Shown in pieces: positions 11,529-27,569 of a stretch of 64,000 nt of DNA. The position numbers and the translations under genes were made by a program. The notes beneath the pieces are model-generated. The model was not told the origin of the DNA, ran no database searches, and saw nothing but the letters and a program-made list of their open reading frames with translations. Origin of the DNA: Paramacrobiotus metropolitanus (Eukaryota > Tardigrada > Eutardigrada > Parachela > Macrobiotidae); contig NW_026570226.1 of NCBI RefSeq assembly GCF_019649055.1, forward strand, positions 62,001-126,000, given 5' to 3'. The stretch's first letter is position 1. Each line of letters opens with the position of its first letter.

Positions 11529-14500
11529 ATGCCCGCAGGTCAAAAGGGTAAGATTTTATGTTAGCCGACTGCTTCCTCGGAATACTGAAGCAACTGCAAT
11601 TGTATACGTCAGAATGAAACTGCAGTATTAATATTATGCAAGCTACTTTTGCAGAAGTAGGATTCGACGTGGGAACTGAAGATGGGAACGATGGCGATAG
11701 GAAAGCACTATTCTGCGAAATGCTGGAGTTGCGGCCGGGTCAATCGGTATGGAGAGAAACCGCTCGGTACGCCAAGAGTTAAGACAACCGGTGATTGTAT
11801 TGCACGTTTATTCATCCAGGAAGAAGCAGGAAAAATTTCGAGCATAGAAAATTACGGATAAAAAAATTGCCAATTTCATAAAATTGTCGACATTTTACCC
11901 TGGATATGTACTGCAACATACATACTCAATCAAGTTTTCGCATTGCAAAAAATGTTATTAAGAATAAAAGTATCTATATGTAGTAACTGTATATCCGTCC
12001 GGCGACTGCAGTACGTATGCCATTGCACAAAGATGAGTCGTTTAATTACTATATTTGATTGCTATCTATATATACAAGTATTGCAGCATAGAAAACTTCA
12101 TTGCTCGCACGATCGTATCATAAACTGCATTACAAAATTGCAGTGGAGGCTTTGTATTGTATTATGGGAAATAAGCAGACTATCTAATATGTATCTTTCC
12201 AAAGGGCGGAAATAAGTTTTGAGTTCATGTTAAATAACAGATGGGTGAAATTCGAAGAGGATGTGGAAGAAGATGGCAACAGGTGGTCGAAGCCGTTCGT
12301 GGCTTCGCTGTCCATGCACGCCGTGATGGAGTTGCGTAACTGTTTGGCCAAGGGTTCCATCCAGTTGGGTGCTACCGCGCAGTCCCTTAATGAGGTGTGG
12401 GGCATGTTGGCAGACGACTGGGTCAACATGAAGCTTATTCCCGGCACTTTGCACGAAGCGGTTGTGGCGACGCTGTCGCAGCCGATTCGACATCAGCATC
12501 AGATGGGCGGCTTTCTGGCTCCCAAAAAAGGCGGCGATGATCGTGCCGCTTCACCCATGAAGCGTAGTCAAAGTGCCGACCCCGAATCCGGTCCTCAGAC
12601 ACCATCCATACTGACAACACAGCCGTCTATGGCCAGCACCATTGATGACTTGGCGGCTGCGGATGGTAAACTATCGGTAAAGACTTGAATTGTGCACAAT
12701 TCTATCGCATAAGCACAAGTACAAAACAGAGTAATTAATGTGGTCGAATCATACAACAATGTCGTTAAAAAATGTCGTTTTCGGGTTTCCGGATAAAATG
12801 CATTAGTTCTCGGTTTATTTCCCAGACTAACAAGCGATTTTTCAAAAAACTGCCACCGGGCTGTGAATCCGCGGCTATTCTCGTGGGAGAGTTGGAATTC
12901 ATTCGGAAACCACTATATGGATTTGTCCAACTAGCCAATCCAATCCAACTGAAAAATCTCGTGGAAGTTCCCACACCCACACGTTATGTTTTCGTGGCAC
13001 TGGCACCGCGAGCCAAAGGAGGACGCTTCATTCGGGAAGTGGGTCGAACTATGGGAACGCTGTTCTCCGACGCTGTAAGCATTGCATTAGCCAATGACTA
13101 TAATAACCGTTGTGATATGTATATTACATACATACGTAAGAGAGTGATGAGTACATACATACGTACAAGAGTGATATAGTGATTTCTGTGGTAGTTGTTT
13201 CAACACGAAGCTGTGTCAGTGCGTGATCGAGATGACCTTTTAAATGCTGTGGATAATTTTCTGGGATGCACTACCGTTCTGCCACCAGGAGAATGGAATC
13301 CAACCATCCGTATTGAGCCACCCACTAATGTGCAGAGTCAAGAAAACCGCATGCAGCAAAAGCATCTTCGTGAAGGTGTACTGCAAGAAGTACCGGAAAT
13401 CCCACACGAAGCTCACGGTTCGGATATTCGGAGGACTGGCAGGTACTTATTTAATAGCGATAAACAATGGACAGTAACTAATTTAATTGACGTCTTAATT
13501 ATAAAGCGTAGCATAATACGAAAAACATTTGTTTCTTAAGAATTTGTGGTGGGCTGATTGACGATATCAAGCGAAAATCCAAATGGTACTTACACGATTT
13601 CAAAGATGCCCTGCATATCCAAAGTATTGCCTCCATCATTTTTCTTTATTTCGCATCGATGACCCCCTTAGTTACCTTTGGTGGACTTATGAGCAAAATG
13701 CTGCACAAAAGGATGGTAAGCCATTGTTATTATTATTACATATCTGTATATTACTACATGGTTTACAACATTACCTACCGTCTTTCAAAATATTCTAGCG
13801 CAAATTTGAAAGTACTGTATATGACGTACGTAAGTAATTTTAGGGTGCGATCGAAACCATTATGGGCCGAGCCATTTCCGGTGTTTTCTGGGGATTCACT
13901 GCTGGACAACCTATTGTGATTCTCGGTAGTACTGGACCAATCCTCGTGTTTGAGACCATCACATATGAGCTTTGCCAGTAAGTTCTGGGATGCATAAAAT
14001 GCATTCAAATTAAAATTACGTACTTTACTTGACACCTCTGTATACGAGAAAGGTGTGTATACAACTGTACAGAAACGGTTTGTTAACAATGGATTTTTTC
14101 CTCTAGACTCATGGACATAGAGTATCTGAATTTCCGTGTCTGGATCGGCTTTTGGTCGACGTTATTCCTGTTGATTATGGTAATATTCGATCTAAGTTTC
14201 CTGGTGGGCTACATTACTCGGTTTACGGAGGAAAGCTTCGCGGCACTGGTGTCTGCTATTTTTGTGTATGAATCGATCAAGAAACTTCTCCACATCGCCG
14301 AGGAGCGGCCGGTACAGACCCATCCTGATCGTAATCCGCAAATTGCTCACCTATGTTTTTGTAATGTTACTCGTGACCATCCCAACGCCATATTCACTGG
14401 AAACAATCTAATTGTCAATGCGACCCAGAAATATTTTAAGTTTGAAGTGTCCACTTTTAACTTACACGACATGGAGATTGCCTTGCCGTTCAATGGCAGT

Positions 14501-16760
14501 TATTTTTCCAAGGATGACTGTACCAAGTTGAATTTCACACTGACCGGCATTGGATGCGATAAGCCGTTTTATGAGCCAAATGCATTTCTGTTGTCCGTGT
14601 GCTTATTTTTCGGGACGTTTATCATGTCCAGAATGCTGAAAGCGTTTAAATTTGCTCCTTGCTTTCCGACGCTTGTACGCCAAACTGTCAGTGATTTTGC
14701 GGTTATTATCAGCATCTTTACGTTCGTTATGATTGATTACCTTCTGGGAATCGACACACCGAAATTGGAAGTTCCAGACAAATTCGAGGTATGCTAAAGC
14801 ATTACAATTTATAGTTTCCTGGTTTTGCATTCACTTTCACTAATTTAATTTTACTAACTTTTTACTCGCATTAAAAAGACCGCCGGTTGTTCTTAAAGAT
14901 TGTAATTCAGACAATTTTAAGACGAGTTAAAGCGCATCGCACTGCCATCGAAGGCATTTTGTAACCGTCAGTTTGCCGAAGACTTAAAATTTTATATAAC
15001 GGTGTGAATCCACAGCTTCAAAAACGTTATTCTCCTGAACTGCGCAATAATTTACTAATCTATTTTCACGACTTAATGGATAATTGTTCTGTACTGCAGC
15101 CGACATATTATGGCCGGCAAGGCGAATGGATTGTACCGTTGTTCGGGAATAAAAACGCATGGTGGACAGCACTGCTAGCTGCGGTTCCCGGCTTGCTTGC
15201 CACAATCCTGATCTTTATGGATCAGCAAATTACAACGGTAATCGTAAGTCGCAAGGAGAATAAGCTGCGCCATGGAGTCGGTTATCACCTTGACTTGCTC
15301 ATGACCGCTATTTTAATTGCGTTACTGTCCTGGATCGGTATGCCCTGGATGATTGCCGATACGGTACTGTCGCTCACGCATTCCAGCAGTCTGCGAATGG
15401 AATCAGACGTTGCCGCACCAGGAGAACGACCGACATTTTTGGGCATTCGCGAACAACGTGTGACGAATATTATCATTTCCGTTTTAATCGGGGTTTCCAT
15501 ATTTTTAACCAAATTCCTGCAGGTATAGTGTGTGAATAACAGAATAAGTAAATCTATCACACATTATAGGAAAAGAAAATCAGAAGTCTGTACGCATTGC
15601 ATCATATTTTGTCAGATGATTCCTATGCCGGTGCTTTTTGGAGTGTTCTTATTTATGGGCAGTAACGCTTTATTGGGTTTGCAGGTACGTAGATCTGAAC
15701 TATAAAATGACGCGTAACGGCCTAAGTGATGTGATATTTAATTGCTTTTTTACTTTCCGTTTCAAGTTCACCGACCGTCTCAAACTCGTCTTGATGCCAT
15801 TAAAATATCAACCAGATTACGTGTATTTACGACATGTCAAAATCAGCCGAGTGCACCTGTTCACTCTGATACAGCTGCTGTGTTTAGCGCTTCTGTGGGT
15901 TCTGAAATCATTCCAGGAAACCGCTATGTTGTTCCCTGTTATGGTAGGAACTAAGATTTTGTATACACATTCGAAAAGCAATTTTCTTCAAGTTTTTTTG
16001 CAAATAGTGTATCGCAACTTTATGATTTATTTGAAGCTATATGAGCATGGCTGCAAAATATGACATCTGGTATACAAAACTGTTATACAAAACTGTTATG
16101 CCGCACAATATAATTTTCCTAGTACTGTTACAAGTACAAAATTTCTACAAGACAAGAAGGCTGTTAACTGCCATTACATTTCTTTCGCTTAGGTGGGAGC
16201 TTTGGTTGGTGTCCGGAAGCTTCTTGACTACATCTTTACCCAAAAGGAACTGAGCTACTTGGACGATTTGATGCCGGAGAGTACAAAGCGAAGAAAAGAG
16301 GACAGACGCAAAAGTCAAGATGTGCAAGTAAGCTCGAATAAGCTCTCACGCTTTTGATGACTTGATCCTCCTTTATTATTCACAATTTTAAATAAGCAGG
16401 AGCTATAGTTTACCCATGAAAATTTGTCTTTTACCAGTTCTTCAAACCTAACGCGGAAGGTGTTATGCATATTCCGTTACCGAACGGCAACGTCTTGACC
16501 GTTCCCATGAGCGAAATGGAGCGGCGCGTGTCCACAGCCATTCGTCCCAACTTTTCCTCGCAAATTCAGGACACGCAGTTATGGAAAAACATCTCGACAG
16601 AGGAGATCGATAGAGACGGGAAAAACGGACCACACGCTGTCCGGTATGGATTTAAATAAGCTTTCTACAAACTCCGCTTCTAATTAATTTGTGTTAATTT
16701 TGTAGTTGGTCCACACCAACTAGTCCCGGAACCGCGGAAACAAAGAAACTACTTCCATAA
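11529..16760 (+). CDS. SLC4A: SLC4-family Na+-coupled bicarbonate transporter
   Basis: Fourteen exons: 11529-11547, 11655-11766, 12241-12676, 12826-13074, 13195-13442, 13541-13715, 13844-13977, 14107-14788, 15100-15522, 15616-15684, 15767-15943, 16193-16327, 16438-16643 and 16706-16760. They are in phase throughout and give about 1039 aa. The cytoplasmic domain has [18 protein letters not shown] and the [16 protein letters not shown] strand. The membrane domain carries the family signatures [40 protein letters not shown] and [13 protein letters not shown]. The third extracellular loop holds four cysteines and several N-glycosylation sequons (NVT, NAT, NGS, NFT), a mark of the Na+-coupled branch (NBC/NDCBE, fly Ndae1). 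Such proteins move bicarbonate or carbonate with Na+ across the plasma membrane to control pH. The tiny first exon is the weakest part; an alternative upstream start is possible. Confidence 0.93.
13119..13179 (+). repeat. short tandem duplication in SLC4 intron 4
   Basis: A unit beginning TACATACATACGTA and ending in GAGTGAT occurs twice in direct orientation, about 27 bases apart, between exons 4 and 5. The second copy has small differences. Confidence 0.6.
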
Positions 16761-17103
16761 CTTTGCGGTATTATTGCGCTTCCCGATCGTAAGATGATTT
16801 ATTTAATGAAATATTTATTTATTTGAAGGATATTTGTGAATTGTGACTGTGTATCTGTGAATCTGGTTCCCGTCAAAATTGTTTTAAAAGAGATGTGTTT
16901 ATTTAAGTTGTGAAACGGGTAGTCAAGTATTTGCATGTACGAATAGTACGTGTTACAGTTCGCATGAATCAGTGCGTTAAACATCACTGTGACACTATTC
17001 TTTGTTCAGTGGATCGTATAATAAAGTTTACATGTTCTTTGAGTGCTGTACCTGATGAATCTACTGTTATCTAAAGTTAAACTTCCTTTTCCTTACCGAT
17101 TTC
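16761..17103. other. shared 3' region of the SLC4 gene and the LC8-domain gene
   Basis: The two genes converge here, with 343 bases between stop codons. An AATAAA on the plus strand at 17020-17025 can serve SLC4. A TTTATT at 16814-16819 reads as AATAAA on the minus strand and can serve the LC8-domain gene. If both are used, the two transcripts overlap antisense by about 200 bases. Confidence 0.5.
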
Positions 17104-18309
17104 TTAACCAAATGTGCGAAAAACAACATAACCAAGATGACCAATATACATAAACAGAAAACAGCCCTTGTCGGCATTTATCTGCAGTCCAAACCGGCGT
17201 CCCACAATGACATGCCATTTGCACGCATAACTATCAAATTTTTCTAAAGCAGATCGCAGCAGCATGGCAATGCCTTGGTCATCAATGAATTTACTGTGAG
17301 TGACCTTTGCAATAGTTACCACTGTATTCTCAATTTCCGGTGGTACATCTTTAACGCGAAACACCGGGACAATGGTCGTTGGACTGAGCCATGATTCCAG
17401 GTTACAGTCGGGCGATACGGTCTCCGTAAAATAATTGATGACCCCTTCCAGCGCTGTCGGATCTAAGTTAGAACATTATTTTAGTGAGTTAAGCGGCGGT
17501 TTTATAAATCAATAAGTGCGCTTACATCCCGTGCCAATTCTCTGCAGTTTTGCTTTGCCAGTTTTTCCCGGTTGGTATTTCTCACCGGCGACGGCCACGG
17601 ACCCCTTTCTTTTCTGTCCCGGATCTCGCAGTTTTGTAGCATCACTGCGCTTATCCGTCTTGATTTCGGATGGACGATGTCCAACCATGTCCCGCCACTG
17701 CCGATCCAGTTTATCCATCGTCTCGTAATAATCCCCGTACTCGAACTGCTCATCGGCTTTCAAGGCTCCTTCGAACTTTGGCTCAGCCGCGGTCATGCGC
17801 CTGTTGACCGCTGGCATGGCATTGCGATCCTCCATTTTCGCTTTCGGTAGTCCGGCTCGCATTGTGTTCAGCGTGGATGTCGTAATGTGTGTAATTTGCG
17901 GTTGGGCCCTTCCAGTTCCCGGTGTTCCCACGGGCACGGCGGTGGCTTTGGGTTCCTTTCGCATCGGAATGGACTCTAGAAGCTGTCCGCTGACCGGATC
18001 GACAGCCTCCCAGGGCTGCAGTCCGGCTTTGATTTCCATGGCTTCGCTTTTGTCCGCCACTTGCTTGGAATCATCCGCGCCATACCGTAGACGGATGGCA
18101 TTCAGGCGTTTCTGCAACGTACCGGAAAGTTCCTTTTGGAAACTGTAGACGAATTTCTGGGGAATGGCCAGAGATTTTTGCATATTATACGGGTCGAACA
18201 TTTTGTATTCGATTGGATTGATGACCTCGCCGGGTGCCAGTTCTGGGCCCTGGTCCTTCTCCTTTTCTTTGCGGGCCTTTGGGACATTTTCGTCTTCTTC
18301 TTCCGCCAT
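17104..18309 (-). CDS. dynein light chain LC8-domain protein with long N-terminal extension
   Basis: Two exons, 18309-17526 and 17462-17104, join in phase 1 to give 380 aa. The last ~85 residues match the LC8 (DYNLL) fold: an acidic helix (DVPPEIENTVVTIAKVTHSK), a second helix (IAMLLRSALEKFDS), the WHVIVGRRFG strand and the final strand pair (CFLFMYIGHLGYVVFRTFG). LC8 proteins are about 90 aa dimeric hubs that bind short peptides, with or without dynein motors. Here about 295 residues precede the domain: a charged start (MAEEEDENVPKARKEKEKDQ), a segment with YKMFDPYNMQKSLAIPQKF, and a basic stretch before the LC8 part. I do not recognise the extension as a known domain. The start ATG is followed by an uninterrupted 261-codon frame, so the extension is clearly coding. 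Confidence 0.8.
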
Positions 18310-18765
18310 TTGGAAAAATTAGATGATCCGCTTTTCTCAGCGCAAACACAACGATTTATTTATTATGATGTTCGTCATAGGCACTCTAAAAGCCCAGTGA
18401 ACACTTTTTATCCTGTCACTTCATCGTTGTTTGTAGTTCATTAAATTTCGATGTGCTTTGCTGGATGTTTTGGGATGACATTTCCCTAGACGAATACAGC
18501 ACTTTGAATGAATATAGCACTTTGACACAATTAAACGCTTACAGTACTGTAGTTGTAAAAATGCGATGTTTTCACAAATTGTTTTCTGAGTGACTTGCAC
18601 GCGTGTGCTTAATTAAACTGTGCCATAGTAACAGACTGATCGCGCTGAGACTTGCTAGCTTCGACTTTGTTTAACGGTGTGGTATAACCACTAATCCAAC
18701 AAGCTTCAAACCACAAAAATTTCCGGCTTTGTTTGGTTACAGACACAAAAATCATCCAGATCATT
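18310..18765. other. intergenic spacer between the LC8-domain gene and DDX47
   Basis: Both neighbours are on the minus strand. This stretch should hold the promoter of the LC8-domain gene and the 3' UTR of DDX47. I see no coding frame. Confidence 0.45.
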
Positions 18766-23041
<4,276 letters not shown>

Positions 23042-23845
23042 GACTACACACACTAAACTATCTCAAAACATCTAACGCTGTCCTATTCCACTGACTGAAG
23101 CAATCCTTATCACACCTTAAAAGATATAACAAGAGTTACAAGTCTACCAAACTTATAAAGTGCTCTGGAGCTCTATGAGCGAGAATTCAAAAATAATCAG
23201 CAACCGGAATATGTAGCAAATTAGCAATAGCATAGAGAATGACAGTAGTGAGGCGAGCGCATAGTCTGCCGGAGACCCATAACGCGCAAACGATGCCCCC
23301 ACTTTTGTTACGAGTATAAAATTTTTGTTAATGTTTTATTTAACTTTTTCAACTTATTTCTTAAAAACTTTTACAATAATTAATGCATTTTTATGCGGGC
23401 TTGAGATTTAAAATTTGAAAGTCTCTGATCCAGCGCTTCATTCATGCCTTGTTATGAACCAAACCGAGGAATATACTGATTCCCCAAACCCGCTGGTAAT
23501 GGTTCGCAACGATACAGGTCAGTTCCGCGATGACGTCACCGGCTTATGTTCGTTTTTGGTTTTGCACTATTTGCAGCTTTTAAAATTGCTTTTTGCTTTA
23601 TTTTCTGTGGAAGTTTTGTCCATACCTATTCAACTAGGAGTTATTTCACTTATTTGTATCTATACTGTATCGAGTCTATACTAATTACGCGTTCATTTGA
23701 TCGGGATAAACTCCTTGCGTTGTAGTTTGTGCCATCTGCCAGTCACTTGTCTATATTGTGGCATTGTGACTTATCGCTGAGAGTCTCCAAGAGCGAAGAT
23801 ACGTAATCAAACTGACCGGGATTCTTAAATCTTGAATCGTTGATT
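23042..23845. other. divergent promoter region of DDX47 and PHF5A
   Basis: The two start codons lie 804 bases apart on opposite strands. Open frames here (for example 23415-23684) lack coding character. I see no clear TATA box, which is normal for housekeeping genes. Confidence 0.45.
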
Positions 23846-24178
23846 ATGGCTAAACATCATCCAGATTTGATTTTCTGTCGGAAGCAGCCTGGAGTAGCTA
23901 TTGGACGTCTGTGTGAGAAGTGCGATGGAAAGTGTGTGATTTGCGATTCGTACGTGAGACCGTCAACGCTAGTGCGGATCTGCGACGAATGCAATTACGG
24001 TTCTTACCAAGGCAGATGTGTGATTTGTGGAGGACCTGGCGTTTCAGACGCATACTATTGTAAAGAATGTACCATTGTGGAGAAGGACAGAGACGGATGC
24101 CCAAAAATTGTCAATCTTGGAAGCGCAAAAACGGATCTGTTCTACGAGAGAAAGAAATATGGGGCCAAAAAAACGTAA
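23846..24178 (+). CDS. PHF5A: PHD finger-like domain protein 5A (SF3b14b)
   Basis: A single-exon frame of 110 codons, exactly the length of PHF5A in other animals. The protein starts [20 protein letters not shown] and carries the paired Cys motifs that bind three zinc ions ([44 protein letters not shown]). It ends with the conserved [20 protein letters not shown] segment and a basic tail. PHF5A is a core subunit of the SF3b complex of U2 snRNP and helps SF3B1 hold the branch-point adenosine. The ATG at 23846 gives the family N-terminus, so an earlier start is unlikely. An AATAAA at 24323-24328 is a suitable 3' end signal. The lack of introns contrasts with its neighbours. Confidence 0.96.
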   Translation: MAKHHPDLIFCRKQPGVAIGRLCEKCDGKCVICDSYVRPSTLVRICDECNYGSYQGRCVICGGPGVSDAYYCKECTIVEKDRDGCPKIVNLGSAKTDLFYERKKYGAKKT

Positions 24179-24965
24179 ATAAGACTCACGGCAATAATTA
24201 ATAATAGACGATTTAGCTTTTGATTTTGTGCGAATAACACCGGTTTTACTAGTTATGTGATCGGGAATTTTGTTTAAGATATGATGCACGGGTACGAAAA
24301 TGAGGTAAATTTGCAAGGAAATAATAAAATGCTTTTCCTTTTGCAGGTACTAACGTTTGTGGTCTTGGAGGAAAATATTTTCAAATATTACGGTACAACG
24401 ATAATTGTTGTTGTTCCTCCAAGGTTGCCATTGATTTGCTGAACGTACGTGCGAGGTTGTATTATCATCCATGAACCCTGTCTCATGGTCAATAAATTCA
24501 ATCTTCACTGTGCACATTCTGTTTACAATTTCTGTTTTTTTCACTATTTTTTTCCTGCGATGGATTCTTATCCGTCACATTGTAACAGTAAACAAGTTTG
24601 GACGTTCTAGACTCAATCTAGAGTTTTGATTGAATGGTAAATTCGTAATGAAAATCTTGTATTAATCTTCAACGTGCAACAATTAGCGATCACGGTAGCT
24701 TGTCTGCCTTGCGATTTTACTCTGGCGCATTCCTAAAATCCACCCAAGTCAAAATTTAAAATAAATAAAAATCGAAAAATACCATATGAAAACAGCATGT
24801 TAATCATATTTTTTCTATAACGAGAAACCGTACAACTTTGCGACAGACCAAAACTGAGAAGTAAATCTGGAAAACCGGTAGCACCACAAATCACGATGAT
24901 ATTCATATGGTCATTTGGCGGTATAATACTTTGGCACACTTTTAAGTAGCAGTCAGATTATTAGA
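24179..24965. other. convergent intergenic region, PHF5A and the 142-aa gene
   Basis: The stretch contains 3' UTR sequence for both neighbours and the PHF5A AATAAA at 24323. I see no coding frame that I can support. Confidence 0.4.
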
Positions 24966-25968
24966 TCAAAAGTTATCTTTGAATCCCAATATGTCATCCG
25001 ACGAACGAAATTTCCACTCATCTTCGCGTAGCACACGTTCGGCTGTTTTGCGCAGCTCAACCATCAACGTCTGGAACTCTTCGTCCAAGACTTCAGCAAC
25101 TGCGGCAGTGGACATGGCGATCTTGTCAGAGCGGTACTGTTTTGGCGTTTTGAGCATCAAGGCTTTGTCGAAGTTTAAGGCAGTCACCGGTGTGTGCCGC
25201 TCATGTGGGCGGGCTTCGACCAAGGATGCTCGATAAACGGTTAAGCCGGGCGTAGTGACCGGAAGTGATGATCCAGCCGACGACGAAGTTGCGGAAATAT
25301 CTGCCGATGCAACATGCTGTATTGTACTAACTGCTTGACATTAATCCAGAAATACTGCACAATGTACACTATCTACAAAAGTACAAATAGATCTCATGTA
25401 TAGAGCTACATATATCAGTAATAAACTTATAAATAGCGCAATATTCTGAATAACATTCTCGCCAGATTAACCGGAAAATGCTACGAAACTAAATGAAGAA
25501 TAGCGATATATTAAATCGTACAATACCAAGTTATGTATTTATAACTGCAGGTACTTATGGTTAGTGAGTTCGTATTTATATTTACGAGTACAGATATAAC
25601 AGTATTGTCAGAATCTGATACGAGTACAGTAAAATTTAATGCATGATAAAACCATGGCAAACTGAAACGCTGAGTAGTATTTGATATGCCATGATAAAAC
25701 GGTTTATTTAACGAATCTGACCAGTTAGTGATTTTATTTTACGCAATAGACGGCAGATAGAATATATATAGATATCAAAACTAAATCAAGTTCACAGAAC
25801 TGAATTATTGTGAATTTATGATAGCCCGATACGATATACGTGCAATAGTTCTGTAAGGCAACGAAAATCTGTTAAGTATATTAGTTATTGAATTGCACTC
25901 GTACCCATACTGTTGTTAAGTCGAGGATGAGCTTCCGATGATCCGACAGAGGCGACAGGCGTATCCAT
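24966..25968 (-). CDS. unrecognised 142-aa protein with charged C-terminal helix
   Basis: Two exons, 25968-25905 and 25330-24966, join in phase 1 with a GTACGA donor and an AAGCAG acceptor. The product starts MDTPVASVGSSEAHPRLNNS and has a Ser/Thr-rich low-complexity stretch to about residue 55. The C-terminal half is mostly helical and charged (VLDEEFQTLMVELRKTAERV, REDEWKFRSSDDILGF) and could form a coiled coil. There is no signal peptide or membrane segment. The uninterrupted exon 2 frame and sensible splice sites support a real gene; I do not recognise a family. The size and helix suggest a small subunit of a larger complex, which is only a guess. Confidence 0.6.
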
Positions 25969-27569
25969 GCTTTTCCTGTGGCTGGGAACACTGGACAGAC
26001 TACTCTAGTGGCCAGTGGGTAATTAAGAAGAGGAAATGCACCGGTACGTATAGGCAGTCAGCTATCCCAAACGATAAATACGAGAAGTCACAATTTTACA
26101 CTTGTCAAATTTTGTAACTAGCTCTGACAGATTACAATCCTTAGACCCAGAAAATATATATTAAAATACCAGGCAACTGCTGCGAATACTTTATTCTGAA
26201 GTCTTTAGAATAGTAAAACTGTTGCTGCTCTGAAAATATTTCGCGTACCGTCAGTTCAGTATTGTTGGTCCAACTTGGTTGTAACTGGTGCTCAGGGACG
26301 TTCCTTGTACCGTACGTAGTACAACAGCACAGTAGACGCAGTTTTAAACTATTACGCTCAAGTTTGCACAGTACGCCTTTACTGTACTTATTAGTACTTT
26401 AAAACTTTAAAGTCAACGTGCGCCGATTCATCCTCCGTCCATTGTTCACTGCTCGGATTTGTACGAAAGGCCAAGGAACAACCTGCTTATGAGGCGACGC
26501 GCTTGAGCGAGATTCACATTGCGGTTTTTTGACCACCCGTGCCTCATCATTGTGCCTTGATCTGACCGTTGTCCTTACGTGGTCGACAGCGGTGTTGCTG
26601 GTGCGTCTAATGATCTAATGATTCTAATCGCTCGTTGCCACTTGCGATTTTGTAAAAATTTCGTATAGGCTGCAATAATACAATTACTTATTGAATTTTT
26701 ATAGTATGACTACTACTGTGCTCGGTTGGTACTCGCATGCAAAATCCATGTTTTTTTTTTAGACTGACTGACCAGTGTCAAACAAATATGGACAATACAA
26801 ACTAGAGCGAAGCATGCAATGAAAGCACCGTAGTACTACAAGTAACTTATTGTGCAACGCAATGTCGGCAAACGATAGTTATGGTTTTTACTTATGAAAA
26901 CTGCTCCGAACTTATGAAAAGTACGAAGGACAGTCTACGGTATTGCATTAAAGGTGATTTATTTATAATATTGCTGAATCAATTCAAGTTTTTGCATTCG
27001 CATCTTCGAAAATCTGGCCAGGGTAGAATTTTGCAGTCTGGAACTAGCTTGCCGGGCAAGCTGAAAAAATTGCAAAATTGCGGGCAGACTGCAAGATTCT
27101 CTGCGCTAATGCGCGCTACGTTTTTTAAAAGAATACTGTACATGTAATGCATTTGTTCCTGGCTTGCACTAGATCATGAACGCCTGGATTTCTGCGGGAA
27201 AAAGAAATAACTGTTAATCTGGCTCGTCTCAGCAGAAGCAGCAAGCCTTCTAGTCAGTTTATTATACGTAAAATAAATTTCAATCTTATTAACATCAAAA
27301 ATTACGATTTGTGACCTAACATGAAAACTTATTTTGCGAGCCCATTCGATGGGCAAGCGCGAGCCGCCGGGAGAAGGAGTTACGTTTGGAAACCAGTTCG
27401 CTCTTTTTGCACAAAAATTAATATAAATTTTTCTTTTCAGTGATATCGTTTTCACAACTTCTGATCAGCACTTTTATCGCGTAACAAAGCGTACGCCTTT
27501 GGTAGAGAGCAATCCCCGTTTACCAACAGCAACATTTAACTAACTAAAAAGTTTGGAAGCAGGAGCAAG
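25969..27569. other. divergent intergenic region upstream of the 142-aa gene and GTPBP3
   Basis: This 1.6 kb separates two divergent genes. It is AT-rich, with short open frames on both strands that show no family resemblance. I see no repeat array and no clear core promoter. Confidence 0.4.

Noticed and set aside
17516-18444. Several plus-strand frames up to 117 codons
   Set aside because: They are shadows of the LC8-domain gene exon on the other strand; the minus-strand frame has the domain match and correct splice phase.
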